26,104 nucleotides of DNA from an uncultured Allobaculum sp. (GTDB taxonomy: Bacteria > Bacillota_I > Bacilli_A > Erysipelotrichales > Erysipelotrichaceae): assembly GCA_910577085.1 (NCBI GenBank), contig CAJTLE010000029.1:1-26104 (forward strand). Reading direction: 5' to 3'. The position numbers and the translations under genes were made by a program. Below, in pieces: positions 16,243 to 23,795 of the stretch (within the stretch, counting starts at the first letter, position 1; every line of letters begins with the position of its first letter). The notes beneath the pieces were generated by a model. The model was given only the letters and a program-made list of their open reading frames with translations. It was not told the origin of the DNA and searched no databases.

Positions 16243-17160
16243 ATGCTGAAAGCAGGAATTACCATGCAGGGAACTCTGCATGAACAATATGGAGTCAAAA
16301 ACCAGGATGCAATCCGGATTTTTGATGCAGCCGGATTTACAGGGGTGATTGCCTGTGATGGCGTTTCACTCAAATCAGACTGGACCTTTTCAAACAGTGA
16401 ACTGGCCGCAGCTTTAGTCAGCAAAGCTTCTGAGGCTTTTCTGGAAAACAAGCTTGAGGAAAACCTGGATCCAGATCATGTGTGCGACCAGATCCGGGAT
16501 GCCTTTCTGTTTTCGCTGGCCGTCTTAAAGGATGCTCTTGAAAAAGCCGAGATTCCGTTTTTCGATTGTCAGACCACACTGATTATTGCCTTATACAAAG
16601 ATGGCCTGCTGTATGGCGGAATTGCCGGGGATGGCGGCATCCTCTATCAGACCAAACAGCACAATTCAGGAACGATGATTACCCGCCTGAAATCTTCTTC
16701 GAGCGTTTATCCAATTGGCGATACCCAAGAGTGGCGTTTCTTTATGGGTGGATCGAAAGAAGACCCGGTTGTCCGTTTTCTGGTGGCTACCGATGGCGTC
16801 TTTGATCAGCTCATTGTTCCGTATGATGGCATGCCGGCTGGCAATTATGCCCTCATTGACAAACTGTTCTCCATTGAAACTATTCAGGAAGACGAACAGG
16901 GCCAGTGGCTGCAGGAACAGATTGAAGCTTTAGAAGGCCATGATGATAAGACCGTTGCGATTATCATTGATACAGATCGGGAAGTAAGTGAGCAGGATCA
17001 GGATGCTGATTCCAAGGAAGATGATTCCAAAGAAGATGAATTGACCAATGCCAAGGAAGGGGATCAGACTCAGTCGGAGGATTCAAAAGAAGCTGATAGG
17101 AGTGAGCCAGAAGTAAGGAGGCCCGAATCGGAAGAATCAGATCAAGCGGCTGATCAGTAA
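16243..17160 (+). CDS. PP2C-type protein phosphatase with acidic tail
   Basis: A 305-residue protein; about the first 245 residues form a PP2C (PPM-type) metal-dependent phosphatase domain. Metal-site and core motifs are N20-Q-D22, V-I-A-C-D39-G, D-C-Q-T-T (108-112), G-D-G-G (129-132), V-A-T-D184-G-V-F-D and H-D234-D235-K-T. It probably removes phosphate from Ser/Thr residues. No Hanks-type kinase partner is in the window, unlike the usual prpC-prkC pair. Residues 247-305 are a low-complexity Asp/Glu/Ser/Lys tail (SKEDDSKEDE and similar). The TAA at 17158-17160 interrupts this tail: the same frame continues for 53 codons with the same composition. The ribosome binding site AAGGAGGAG is strong. 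Confidence 0.8.
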   Translation: MLKAGITMQGTLHEQYGVKNQDAIRIFDAAGFTGVIACDGVSLKSDWTFSNSELAAALVSKASEAFLENKLEENLDPDHVCDQIRDAFLFSLAVLKDALEKAEIPFFDCQTTLIIALYKDGLLYGGIAGDGGILYQTKQHNSGTMITRLKSSSSVYPIGDTQEWRFFMGGSKEDPVVRFLVATDGVFDQLIVPYDGMPAGNYALIDKLFSIETIQEDEQGQWLQEQIEALEGHDDKTVAIIIDTDREVSEQDQDADSKEDDSKEDELTNAKEGDQTQSEDSKEADRSEPEVRRPESEESDQAADQ

Positions 17161-17322
17161 GACGGACCAGAAAGTTCAGACAGAAAAAATTCTGAAGGGA
17201 AGACCGCTGAAACAGAAGCTTCGGATACAGAAGACATAGCCAGTAAAGCAAAGGAAAAGACAGAAAACAGCCTGGCTGAATTGAAAATTATTGTCGTCGG
17301 TCATCAATTCTGCCGCATTTAA
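17161..17322 (+). pseudogene. In-frame continuation of the PP2C acidic tail after the stop codon
   Basis: Directly after the TAA at 17158 the same frame stays open for 53 codons and keeps the Glu/Asp/Lys/Ser/Thr-rich composition (GPESSDRKNSEGK; TAETEASDTEDIASKAKEK), ending with a more hydrophobic ELKIIVVGHQFCRI and TAA at 17320-17322. There is no internal start or ribosome binding site. It looks like the lost end of the upstream gene after a nonsense mutation, although read-through cannot be excluded. Confidence 0.45.
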
Positions 17323-17353
17323 TGATTTAAAAATTGCGAAAACAAAGCGAAAA

Positions 17354-17412
17354 CCCGCATTCCTAAGCCAAGTGTATGGCGAAAAATGCGGGCTCTTTTC
17401 TTTTTCTTTCAG
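17354..17412 (+). terminator. Terminator downstream of the PP2C gene
   Basis: CCCGCATT (17354-17361) pairs with AATGCGGG (17385-17392), with an inner GCCA/TGGC stem, followed by CTCTTTTCTTTTTC. It lies after both the real stop and the second stop of the extended tail. Confidence 0.87.
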
Positions 17413-17419
17413 AAAGCTC

Positions 17420-17462
17420 TATAATATATCGATCAGGCGCCTGTAAGCTACCAAAATGGCGC
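17420..17462 (+). promoter_or_regulatory. Promoter region and 5' UTR hairpin of glyQS
   Basis: TATAAT at 17420-17425 is a perfect -10; the -35 is poor (T-rich, overlapping the previous terminator tail). The leader contains GCGCC (17437-17441)/GGCGC (17458-17462), followed by an A-rich run and the GGAGAGG ribosome binding site. No T-box is present, in contrast to ileS. Confidence 0.55.
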
Positions 17463-17490
17463 AAAAAAATAAAAGACTGGAGAGGAAACA

Positions 17491-18876
17491 ATGAGTTACT
17501 TGAGTTTTAACGATATTGTAGCACATATGAAGAACTATGGATTTGTATACCAGGGTTCTGAAATTTATGGCGGCCTTGCCAACACTTGGGATTTCGGTCC
17601 TCTTGGCATTGAGCTGAAAAACAACATTAAAAATGCCTGGTGGAAGAGATTTATCCAGGAACAGCCTGAAAACGTCGGCATCCAGAGTGCGATTCTGATG
17701 AATCCACAGGTCTGGGTGGCTTCTGGCCATGTCGGCGGTTTTTCTGACCCGCTGATGGACTGCAAAGAATGCAAAACCAGATTCCGTGCTGACACTTTAA
17801 TTGAAGACGCAACCAATGGGGAAGTCGTACCTGCCGGCTGGTCCAACAAGGAAATGGAAACTTACATTGACGAGCATGATATCGTCTGCCCAAACTGCGG
17901 TAAGAAAAACTTCACTCCAATCCGTCAGTTCAACCTGATGTTCAAAACCTTCCAGGGTGTTACTGAAGATGCGAAAAACGAAATCTACCTGCGTCCAGAA
18001 ACTGCTCAGGGTATTTTCGTCAACTTTAAAAACGTACAGCGCACCATGCGTAAAAAACTGCCATTTGGTGTCGGCCAGATTGGTAAATCTTTCCGTAACG
18101 AAATCACTCCTGGCAACTTCATTTTCAGAACCCGTGAATTTGAGCAGATGGAACTGGAATTCTTCTGCAAACCAGGAACCGATTTAGAATGGTTCAAAAA
18201 ACTGGAAGGCATGTGCGAACAGTTCTTATATGACCTGGGTCTGCACAAAGACCGTCTGCGTTTAAGAGCCCATGAACAGGAAGAACTGGCTCACTATTCC
18301 AATGCAACAACCGACATTGAATACCTGTTTGGCGATCCAATCGGCTGGGGCGAATTATGGGGTATTGCTGACCGCACGGACTTTGACCTGAACGCTCACC
18401 AGAAAACTTCTAAACAGTCTCTGGAATACTTCGATCAGGAAACCAACTCCAAATACATTCCATATGTCATCGAACCATCCGTTGGTGTTGAACGTCTGAT
18501 TCTTGCTGTCATGTCTCAGGCTCTTGAAGAAGAAAAAATCAGCGACAAGGATACCCGCACCGTTTTACGTCTGCACCCATACCTTGCTCCATATAAAGCT
18601 GCCATTCTGCCTTTAAGCAAAAAACTGTCTGAACCAGCTGAAGCCCTGTATCGTTCTTTAGCAAAATCCTTCAACGTAACTTACGATGATGCCCAGACTA
18701 TCGGTAAACGTTATCGTCGTCAGGATGCCATTGGTACGCCATTCTGCATCACCGTTGACTTTGAAACAGAAAACGATGGCTGCGTAACTGTTCGTGAACG
18801 TGATTCTATGGAACAGGTTCGTCTGCCGATCACTGAACTTGAAAACTACCTGGCTGAACGTGTCAGCTTCCAGTAA
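17491..18876 (+). CDS. glyQS: Glycyl-tRNA synthetase, alpha-2 (single-chain) type
   Basis: A 461-residue class II synthetase that charges tRNA-Gly. The N-terminus (NDIVAHMKNYGFVYQGSEIY, GGLANTWDFGPLG) is diagnostic of the dimeric type used by many Firmicutes. A zinc-ribbon-like insertion has C91/C94 and C133/C136. Class II motif 2 appears as GKSFRNEITP and FRTREFEQMELEFF. Motif 3 appears as PSVGVERLILAVM. The anticodon-binding domain is C-terminal. It heads the glyQS-dnaG-rpoD cluster. No U-tract terminator separates it from dnaG, only a hairpin at 18877-18912. Confidence 0.96.
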   Translation: MSYLSFNDIVAHMKNYGFVYQGSEIYGGLANTWDFGPLGIELKNNIKNAWWKRFIQEQPENVGIQSAILMNPQVWVASGHVGGFSDPLMDCKECKTRFRADTLIEDATNGEVVPAGWSNKEMETYIDEHDIVCPNCGKKNFTPIRQFNLMFKTFQGVTEDAKNEIYLRPETAQGIFVNFKNVQRTMRKKLPFGVGQIGKSFRNEITPGNFIFRTREFEQMELEFFCKPGTDLEWFKKLEGMCEQFLYDLGLHKDRLRLRAHEQEELAHYSNATTDIEYLFGDPIGWGELWGIADRTDFDLNAHQKTSKQSLEYFDQETNSKYIPYVIEPSVGVERLILAVMSQALEEEKISDKDTRTVLRLHPYLAPYKAAILPLSKKLSEPAEALYRSLAKSFNVTYDDAQTIGKRYRRQDAIGTPFCITVDFETENDGCVTVRERDSMEQVRLPITELENYLAERVSFQ

Positions 18877-18912
18877 TTTGATTCGACTTGAAAACCAGTT
18901 TGTCGAATCAAA
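18877..18912 (+). other. Intercistronic hairpin between glyQS and dnaG
   Basis: TTTGATTCGAC (18877-18887) and GTCGAATCAAA (18902-18912) are perfect 11-bp complements with a 14-nt loop, starting immediately after the glyQS stop. No T-run follows on either strand, so it is unlikely to be an intrinsic terminator. It may protect the upstream mRNA end or be an RNase processing site. Confidence 0.6.
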
Positions 18913-18947
18913 ACATCTGGCAATTGAAGTAAAAAGGGGGTGCCAGG

Positions 18948-20711
18948 ATGCGGATTCCTGAAGCAGATGTTCAGGCGATCAAGGAAAAAGCGGATATCGT
19001 TGAGATCATTTCGCAATATCTGCCCCTCGAAAAACAGGGAAAGGAATATGTAGGGGTCTGTCCTTTCCATGATGACCACTCACCATCGATGCGCGTCTCC
19101 CCGGACAAGCAGATTTTTAAATGCTTTGCGTGCGGGGCAGGCGGCGATGCGATTGGCTTCGTTTCGAAATATGAAAAGATTTCGTTTGTCGATGCCGTCG
19201 CCAAAGTGGCCGTCAAGATTCACTATCCCTTACAGATTAAACAGGCAGCCCCGGCTGCCCCAAACCCAAACAAGCCACTCTACGATGCTCTGGATCTGTT
19301 TACCGCCTATGGCCGCTATGAGCTTGCCAGTAAAGACGGACAGGCAGCCAGAAACTATCTGGTTTCCCGTAAATTTAACAAACAGATTCTGGATACCTTC
19401 CAGATTGGCTATGCCCCATCGTTCAACATGGTCAGCGAGTATTTACAGGCTCGCTTTCCTGATCCAACCACACTGGAAAAAGTGGGACTGATTCAGGTTG
19501 GAACGGATCGGATTGTCCCTTGCTTTCATGACCGGATTCTCATTCCGATTCATGATGCCCAGGGCAATCCCGTCGGCTATACCGCCCGAATTGTTCCACC
19601 AAGCACCAATGGGGCAAAATATGTCAACACAAGCAACAGCGTGCTCTATCAGAAGAGCAACCTGATTTTCAACTATCATCGAGCTGCTAAAACAGCTCAT
19701 AAAGCCGGCCGTGTCATCCTTTGTGAGGGAGCAATGGATGTACTGGGCCTGGCCAAAGCGGGCATTCCGGAGGGTATTGCCAACCTGGGAACGGCCTGCA
19801 CCGATGAACAGTTGAACCTGATCGCAAGACTGCGTGTTCCGGTTGTGGTTTTCTACGATCAGGATGCTGCCGGACAAAAGGCAGCGTATAAATTTGGCCG
19901 CAAAGCAATGGCAGCGGGCATCCGCTTTTCCATCGTTTCGCAAAAGGAAGCCAAAGACCCGGATGATATTTTCATTCAGAAAGGTGCCGAAGCTGTCCAT
20001 CAGGCCGTTGACAATACCGTTTCGTTTGCCCAGTTCTGTCTGGACTATCTTCAGACGGAATACAATCTGGACAACTATGAAGATAAAAAACAATATGCCA
20101 GGGAAATGGAGGGCATCATCCGCGCCTCGCTTGAGCAGTTTGAACAGCCCGTTCTTTTCAGTAAACTGCAGGAGCTGACTGGATTCAGCTTTGAAGCCAA
20201 TCCAGCACCGAGGCGCTCGTATTCTTCCAAAAAGAGTCAGATGCGCCCTGCTGTTCCTTTGCAGACTCTCCCTGCCTCCCAAGGCCGGCTTCAGGCTGAA
20301 AAAGCCGTCCTGTGGTCCATGCTCAATGATGAAAACTATATCCGGCAATACCAGAATGAAGTTGGCGTGTTTGCCAATGAGGATTGCCAGAAACTGGCTT
20401 TATATATTCAAAGCGCCTATCAGAACCATCGGCAGATCGATCCGGTGGAACTGTTTTCGATTATTGAAGAAGAAAGCGTCCGCGGCTTACTAGCGGAACT
20501 TGCGGAGTGGCCGGATTATTCTGAGTCCACACATGGTCTGTTTTCAGAATCGGTCGTCAAAATTAAACATGAATTTATCAGTCATCAGATTGACGAGCTG
20601 AACAGGAAAATGAAAACTGTTCAGAACATGAGTGATATGAAGACACTCATGAATCAGAAACGAGAACTGATCGCCCGCAGAAATAGCCTGAAATCACGAA
20701 AGGTGGTCTGA
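18948..20711 (+). CDS. dnaG: DNA primase
   Basis: A 587-residue enzyme that makes RNA primers at the replication fork. The N-terminal CHC2 zinc site is C38, H41, C59 and C62 (VCPFHDDHSPSMRV; FKCFACGAGGD). The RNA polymerase core and TOPRIM domain follow, with the catalytic Glu260 in VILCEGAMDVLG and Asp304/Asp306 in YDQDAAG. The C-terminal third would be the helicase-interacting region. AAGGGGG gives a strong ribosome binding site 7 nt before the ATG. Only 1 nt separates its stop from rpoD, whose Shine-Dalgarno lies inside dnaG. Length is normal. Confidence 0.96.
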   Translation: MRIPEADVQAIKEKADIVEIISQYLPLEKQGKEYVGVCPFHDDHSPSMRVSPDKQIFKCFACGAGGDAIGFVSKYEKISFVDAVAKVAVKIHYPLQIKQAAPAAPNPNKPLYDALDLFTAYGRYELASKDGQAARNYLVSRKFNKQILDTFQIGYAPSFNMVSEYLQARFPDPTTLEKVGLIQVGTDRIVPCFHDRILIPIHDAQGNPVGYTARIVPPSTNGAKYVNTSNSVLYQKSNLIFNYHRAAKTAHKAGRVILCEGAMDVLGLAKAGIPEGIANLGTACTDEQLNLIARLRVPVVVFYDQDAAGQKAAYKFGRKAMAAGIRFSIVSQKEAKDPDDIFIQKGAEAVHQAVDNTVSFAQFCLDYLQTEYNLDNYEDKKQYAREMEGIIRASLEQFEQPVLFSKLQELTGFSFEANPAPRRSYSSKKSQMRPAVPLQTLPASQGRLQAEKAVLWSMLNDENYIRQYQNEVGVFANEDCQKLALYIQSAYQNHRQIDPVELFSIIEEESVRGLLAELAEWPDYSESTHGLFSESVVKIKHEFISHQIDELNRKMKTVQNMSDMKTLMNQKRELIARRNSLKSRKVV

Positions 20712-20712
20712 C

Positions 20713-21882
20713 ATGGCTGAGAATAAACTCAAATTCACTTCGGCAGACGAAGTTAAAACATATCTGAAAAACCGTGCAGAAGAAGGAAATGAAATCTCAC
20801 TTGATGATCTGCCTGACATGATCTCTGATCTTCGTCTATCGGACGAAGAAAGTGAAGATCTGCTTGAATGGATCAAAGAGGAACAGCTGTTTACCGAGTC
20901 GGATGACGAGGAACTTGAAGATTTATCGGAAGAGATTGAAGAAGAGGCCCTGGAAGAAGATGAGGACGCTCTCGATGATGAAGATGAGGATGGCGTAGCC
21001 AGCCAGATTCTTGAACTCGAACGTTCATTCTCCGAGGGTGCTAAAAATAAAACCAGTGACCCGGTCAAAATGTATCTGCGTGAAATCGGCCGGATTCCAC
21101 TGTTAAATGCCGAACAGGAAAAAACGGCGGCTAAGGCCTATATGGAAGGAAGCAAAGAAGCGAAGGATCTGCTGATCAACTCCAACCTGCGTCTTGTTGT
21201 TTCCATTGCCAAAAAATATGTTGGCCGTGGTCTTCCATTCCTGGATTTGATCCAGGAAGGTAACTGTGGTCTGATCAAAGCCGTTGAAAAGTTCGACTAT
21301 ACCAAAGGCTTTAAATTTTCTACCTATGCAACATGGTGGATCCGCCAGTCCATCACCCGTGCCATTGCGGATCAGGCCAAAACGATCCGTATCCCGGTTC
21401 ATATGACGGAAACCATCAACAAACTGACCCGAATTCAGCGCCAGCTGATCCAGGATCTTGGCCGTGATCCTCTGCCTGAGGAAATTGCGGAAAAGATGGA
21501 TGGCATGAAAGCAGAACGTGTCCGCGAAATTCAGCGGATCGCTCTGGATCCAGTCAGCCTGGAAACCCCAATCGGTGAAGAAGATGACTCTCATCTCGGT
21601 GACTTTATCGAAGATAAGACTTCCGTCTCTCCATCGGAATATACAAGCAGCCAGCTGCTTAAAGACGAAATCGCACTGGCTTTAAATACGCTGACCGCCC
21701 GTGAAGAACAGGTTCTTCAGCTGCGTTATGGTCTGCTCGATGGCAAGACCCGCACCCTTGAAGAAGTCGGCCGCGAATTTGAAGTGACCCGTGAGCGGAT
21801 CCGTCAGATCGAAGCCAAAGCCCTTCGAAAACTGCGCAACCCGACCCGTTCCAAACGTCTGAAAGATTTCGTCAAACCATAA
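20713..21882 (+). CDS. rpoD: Primary RNA polymerase sigma factor (SigA/RpoD)
   Basis: A 389-residue housekeeping sigma factor. Region 1 carries a dense acidic stretch (about residues 62-93). Region 1.2 is SDPVKMYLREIGRIPLL. Region 2 shows NLRLVVSIAKKYVGRGLPF, LDLIQEGNCGLIKAVEKFD, and the promoter-melting/-10 recognition segment FSTYATWWIRQSITRAI. Region 3 begins IRIPVHMTETINKL. Region 4 includes TAREEQVLQLRYGL and the -35-binding helix-turn-helix VTRERIRQIEAKALRKLR. It is the last gene of glyQS-dnaG-rpoD and is followed by a strong terminator. Confidence 0.97.
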   Translation: MAENKLKFTSADEVKTYLKNRAEEGNEISLDDLPDMISDLRLSDEESEDLLEWIKEEQLFTESDDEELEDLSEEIEEEALEEDEDALDDEDEDGVASQILELERSFSEGAKNKTSDPVKMYLREIGRIPLLNAEQEKTAAKAYMEGSKEAKDLLINSNLRLVVSIAKKYVGRGLPFLDLIQEGNCGLIKAVEKFDYTKGFKFSTYATWWIRQSITRAIADQAKTIRIPVHMTETINKLTRIQRQLIQDLGRDPLPEEIAEKMDGMKAERVREIQRIALDPVSLETPIGEEDDSHLGDFIEDKTSVSPSEYTSSQLLKDEIALALNTLTAREEQVLQLRYGLLDGKTRTLEEVGREFEVTRERIRQIEAKALRKLRNPTRSKRLKDFVKP

Positions 21883-21902
21883 ACAAAATCATTTGAACTT
21901 TC

Positions 21903-21942
21903 TTGTCAGACTCTGCCTAAGGCAGGGTCTGACAATCTTTTA
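21903..21942 (+). terminator. Terminator of the glyQS-dnaG-rpoD operon
   Basis: A 15-bp stem, TTGTCAGACTCTGCC/GGCAGGGTCTGACAA (one wobble), with loop TAA, followed by TCTTTTATAA. It is 20 nt after the rpoD stop. Confidence 0.93.
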
Positions 21943-21962
21943 TAAGCCCAAAGAGCAAAATT

Positions 21963-22005
21963 ACGGGAACGATATATACGATATAAACGATATATACGGG
22001 AACGA
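21963..22005. repeat. Tandem 9-nt repeats upstream of trmK
   Basis: Three exact-spaced 9-nt units, ACGATATAT, ACGATATAA and ACGATATAT (21969-21995), are flanked by ACGGGA on both sides (21963-21968 and 21996-22001), and ACGA follows. This resembles an iteron array or multi-site operator. The TATAAA inside it could also act as a -10 box. Confidence 0.65.
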
Positions 22006-22013
22006 ATAAAGGA

Positions 22014-22067
22014 ATGGTATGTGAAGGAGTCAATCTTTCAATCTGTTCCCTTCAAGATTGGATATGA
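22014..22067 (+). CDS. Possible 17-codon upstream ORF in the trmK leader
   Basis: ATG at 22014 opens a 17-residue frame (MVCEGVNLSICSLQDWI) whose TGA overlaps the trmK ATG as ATGA (22064-22067), a classic coupling arrangement. AAAGG lies only 1-2 nt before the ATG, which is too close for efficient initiation. Translation is therefore uncertain. Confidence 0.25.
   Translation: MVCEGVNLSICSLQDWI
22031..22060 (+). promoter_or_regulatory. Hairpin between Shine-Dalgarno and start codon of trmK
   Basis: The only good ribosome binding site, AAGGAG (22024-22029), is about 35 nt from the trmK ATG. CAATCTT (22031-22037) pairs exactly with AAGATTG (22054-22060), which would fold out the intervening sequence. 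A second CAATCT at 22039-22044 offers an alternative partner. Confidence 0.4.
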
Positions 22068-22759
22068 GTACCATGGACATTTCAAAACGACTGAAAAAAA
22101 TTGCTTCTTTGGCAGACGAAAGCGTGATCGCGGATATTGGATGCGATCACGCTCTTGTTTGTATTGAAGCTTTAAACCAACACCACGTACAAAAGGCGTA
22201 TGCCTGTGACCTGCGCCCAGGACCTCTGGAGCAGGCCAAAATCAATATTGCTGCTCAGGGTCTGTCGGATCGCATTTTCACCCGCCTGGAAAGCGGCATT
22301 CATAATCTGCCTGAAGATACCCGCCAGATTCTTATCTGCGGCATGGGCGGCCGATTGATCGAACAGATTCTGACTGACGATCCCATTGGCACCAATGTGC
22401 AGAGCATGTTATTGTCACCCCATAAAGATGCTGCCCATCTGCGTCAGTTTCTGATTGAACAGGGCTGGCGGATTGAAAAAGAATGGATGGTTGAAGATGG
22501 TCATTTCTATCCGATCCTGAAAGTGGTCCGCCAGACTCCGGAGGATTCCGTCATAAGGGAAGATCTGCTGAAAGATCAGGAAAGCCTGCTTCTCGGTTTC
22601 CATCCCGAAGCAGATGAAGACTATTTTCGCTATCTGGACTGGCAGACTGAACTCTGGACCAATATTGCCGCCAAAATTCCAGATCCGGCTAACAAGCAGA
22701 CCTTGCTTGATCAGATCCAGCTCGCAAATCATCGCAAACAAGTCCTGCAAGGCAAATAA
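22064..22759 (+). CDS. trmK: tRNA (adenine(22)-N1)-methyltransferase
   Basis: A 231-residue SAM-dependent methyltransferase expected to form m1A22 in tRNA. The N-terminal segment DISKRLKKIASLADES leads to the SAM-binding motif VIADIGCDHALVC (about 21-33). It then shows YACDLRPGPLEQAK, the catalytic-loop segment ILICGMGGRLIEQIL and LSPHKDAAHLRQFL. A helical coiled-coil-like C-terminal domain completes it. Either ATG 22064 or ATG 22073 could be the start; both keep the domain intact. It sits downstream of dnaG-rpoD as in many Firmicutes, but the usual Nif3/YqfO-family partner gene does not follow it. Confidence 0.9.
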   Translation: MSTMDISKRLKKIASLADESVIADIGCDHALVCIEALNQHHVQKAYACDLRPGPLEQAKINIAAQGLSDRIFTRLESGIHNLPEDTRQILICGMGGRLIEQILTDDPIGTNVQSMLLSPHKDAAHLRQFLIEQGWRIEKEWMVEDGHFYPILKVVRQTPEDSVIREDLLKDQESLLLGFHPEADEDYFRYLDWQTELWTNIAAKIPDPANKQTLLDQIQLANHRKQVLQGK

Positions 22760-22786
22760 GATCCAAAGACAATCGAGAAAAGCCAC

Positions 22787-22842
22787 AAAAGGCCGTCAGG
22801 TTTTTCCATTCAATGTGGAAAGATCGCGACGGCCTTTTCTTG
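22787..22842 (+). terminator. Terminator of trmK
   Basis: AAAAGGCCGTC (22787-22797) pairs with GACGGCCTTTT (22828-22838), with an inner TTTCCA/TGGAAA hairpin. The tail is TTTTCTTGTC. The flanking A-run would let it function on the minus strand too. Confidence 0.88.
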
Positions 22843-22849
22843 TCGATCA

Positions 22850-22890
22850 GCAGAATCGATTGTTGCAGAATCGATCGCTCCAGAATTAAT
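22850..22890. repeat. Three 15-nt direct repeats upstream of the lipoprotein gene
   Basis: GCAGAATCGAT occurs at 22850-22860 and 22865-22875, and a degenerate CCAGAATTAAT at 22880-22890, each offset by exactly 15 nt. Confidence 0.55.
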
Positions 22891-22937
22891 GTAGGTAGAT
22901 CAATTAATATCCGAAATTCACTTGAATAGTAATAATT

Positions 22938-22968
22938 AATCGCTGCCACAGTATGTAAATCACTGCCA
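22938..22968. repeat. Direct repeat AATCRCTGCCA, 20-nt period
   Basis: AATCGCTGCCA (22938-22948) and AATCACTGCCA (22958-22968) differ by one base and are spaced 20 nt, about two helical turns. They lie about 80 nt upstream of the lipoprotein start and could be regulator half-sites. Confidence 0.45.
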
Positions 22969-23045
22969 TTGGATGCTAAATTGGAAGTAGAAAAAGGATC
23001 TTGTTCTGGCTGCCTGAAAAATGATCCAGAAAGGAGATGACAACC

Positions 23046-23648
23046 ATGAAAAAACGAACTGGATTCTCGCTTTTAGCTTTATGTTTACTGGTTTCCGGCT
23101 GTACCGTCGAGTCGGAAGGACAGAAAATTAGCGCGGATACTCTGAGTGAACTGATCCACAAACCACAGATCTCTATTGTCCTGGAGGACAAGAAGCTTCC
23201 TGCCTGTGGCGCTGATCTAGATACCCTGTATTCCAGCCTCTGGATTGAAATTGACCAGCCGCTGACGGAAACAACCTCACTGTTGATCCGAACCGAACTG
23301 GAACGGGATAATGGCAAATGGCTGCCCAAAGATGCCGCGTGGAATACCTGGCAGCCAACCGATGCCGATGAGAATCTGAACTGGCAGGCCATCAATATTC
23401 ATGTATGGCAATCCATTCATAAAGAAGAAAATAAAGATCTCATGCTCGTTGTCTCGTTTCAGGAAGGTGACCTGCCAGAAAATATGAATGGCGGCTACTT
23501 TATTTCCAAGGACTATACCATTAACATTGAAAAGCTTCTCGCCTGCCAGAACCCATTAACCTTTCAGCAGCTTGGTCAGGAATTCAATCTTGGAGTTAAG
23601 CAATATAATCCCTATAATTTGCCAGAATACTTGACCATTGGAGAATAA
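23046..23648 (+). CDS. Putative lipoprotein of unknown function
   Basis: A 200-residue exported protein. The signal peptide MKKRTGFSLLALCLLVSGC carries a lipobox (L-V-S-G-C19), so Cys19 should be lipidated and the mature protein anchored outside the membrane. The mature part has many tryptophans and acidic residues (LYSSLWIEIDQPL; AAWNTWQPTDADENLNWQ) and no motif I recognise. Two cysteines occur in the mature domain (in KLPACGAD and LLACQNP). The ATG at 23046 is chosen because AAGGAG is 9 nt upstream; the in-frame ATG at 23037 touches that site. It is monocistronic and preceded by two sets of direct repeats. Confidence 0.85.
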   Translation: MKKRTGFSLLALCLLVSGCTVESEGQKISADTLSELIHKPQISIVLEDKKLPACGADLDTLYSSLWIEIDQPLTETTSLLIRTELERDNGKWLPKDAAWNTWQPTDADENLNWQAINIHVWQSIHKEENKDLMLVVSFQEGDLPENMNGGYFISKDYTINIEKLLACQNPLTFQQLGQEFNLGVKQYNPYNLPEYLTIGE

Positions 23649-23752
23649 CGAATCCGCAGTGAATGACCGAAAAACTGCCAGATCAGGATAGAGAAGCAGG
23701 CTCTGGTGGATAAAAAGATCCAAAAGGCACGGATGAAAAGCGAAAGACTTTG

Positions 23753-23795
23753 AAAGGTTCAGGCTTTGGATTGACAAGTCCTGAACCTTTTGCGG
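23753..23795 (+). terminator. Terminator-like hairpin after the lipoprotein gene
   Basis: AAAGGTTCAGG (23753-23763) pairs perfectly with CCTGAACCTTT (23780-23790). The following sequence, TGCGGTATTCTT, is only weakly T-rich, so termination may be partial. Confidence 0.6.

Noticed and set aside
17397..17490. T-box leader for glyQS
   Set aside because: No GGTGGTACCGCG-type T-box, specifier stem or attenuator terminator is present between the upstream terminator and the start codon.
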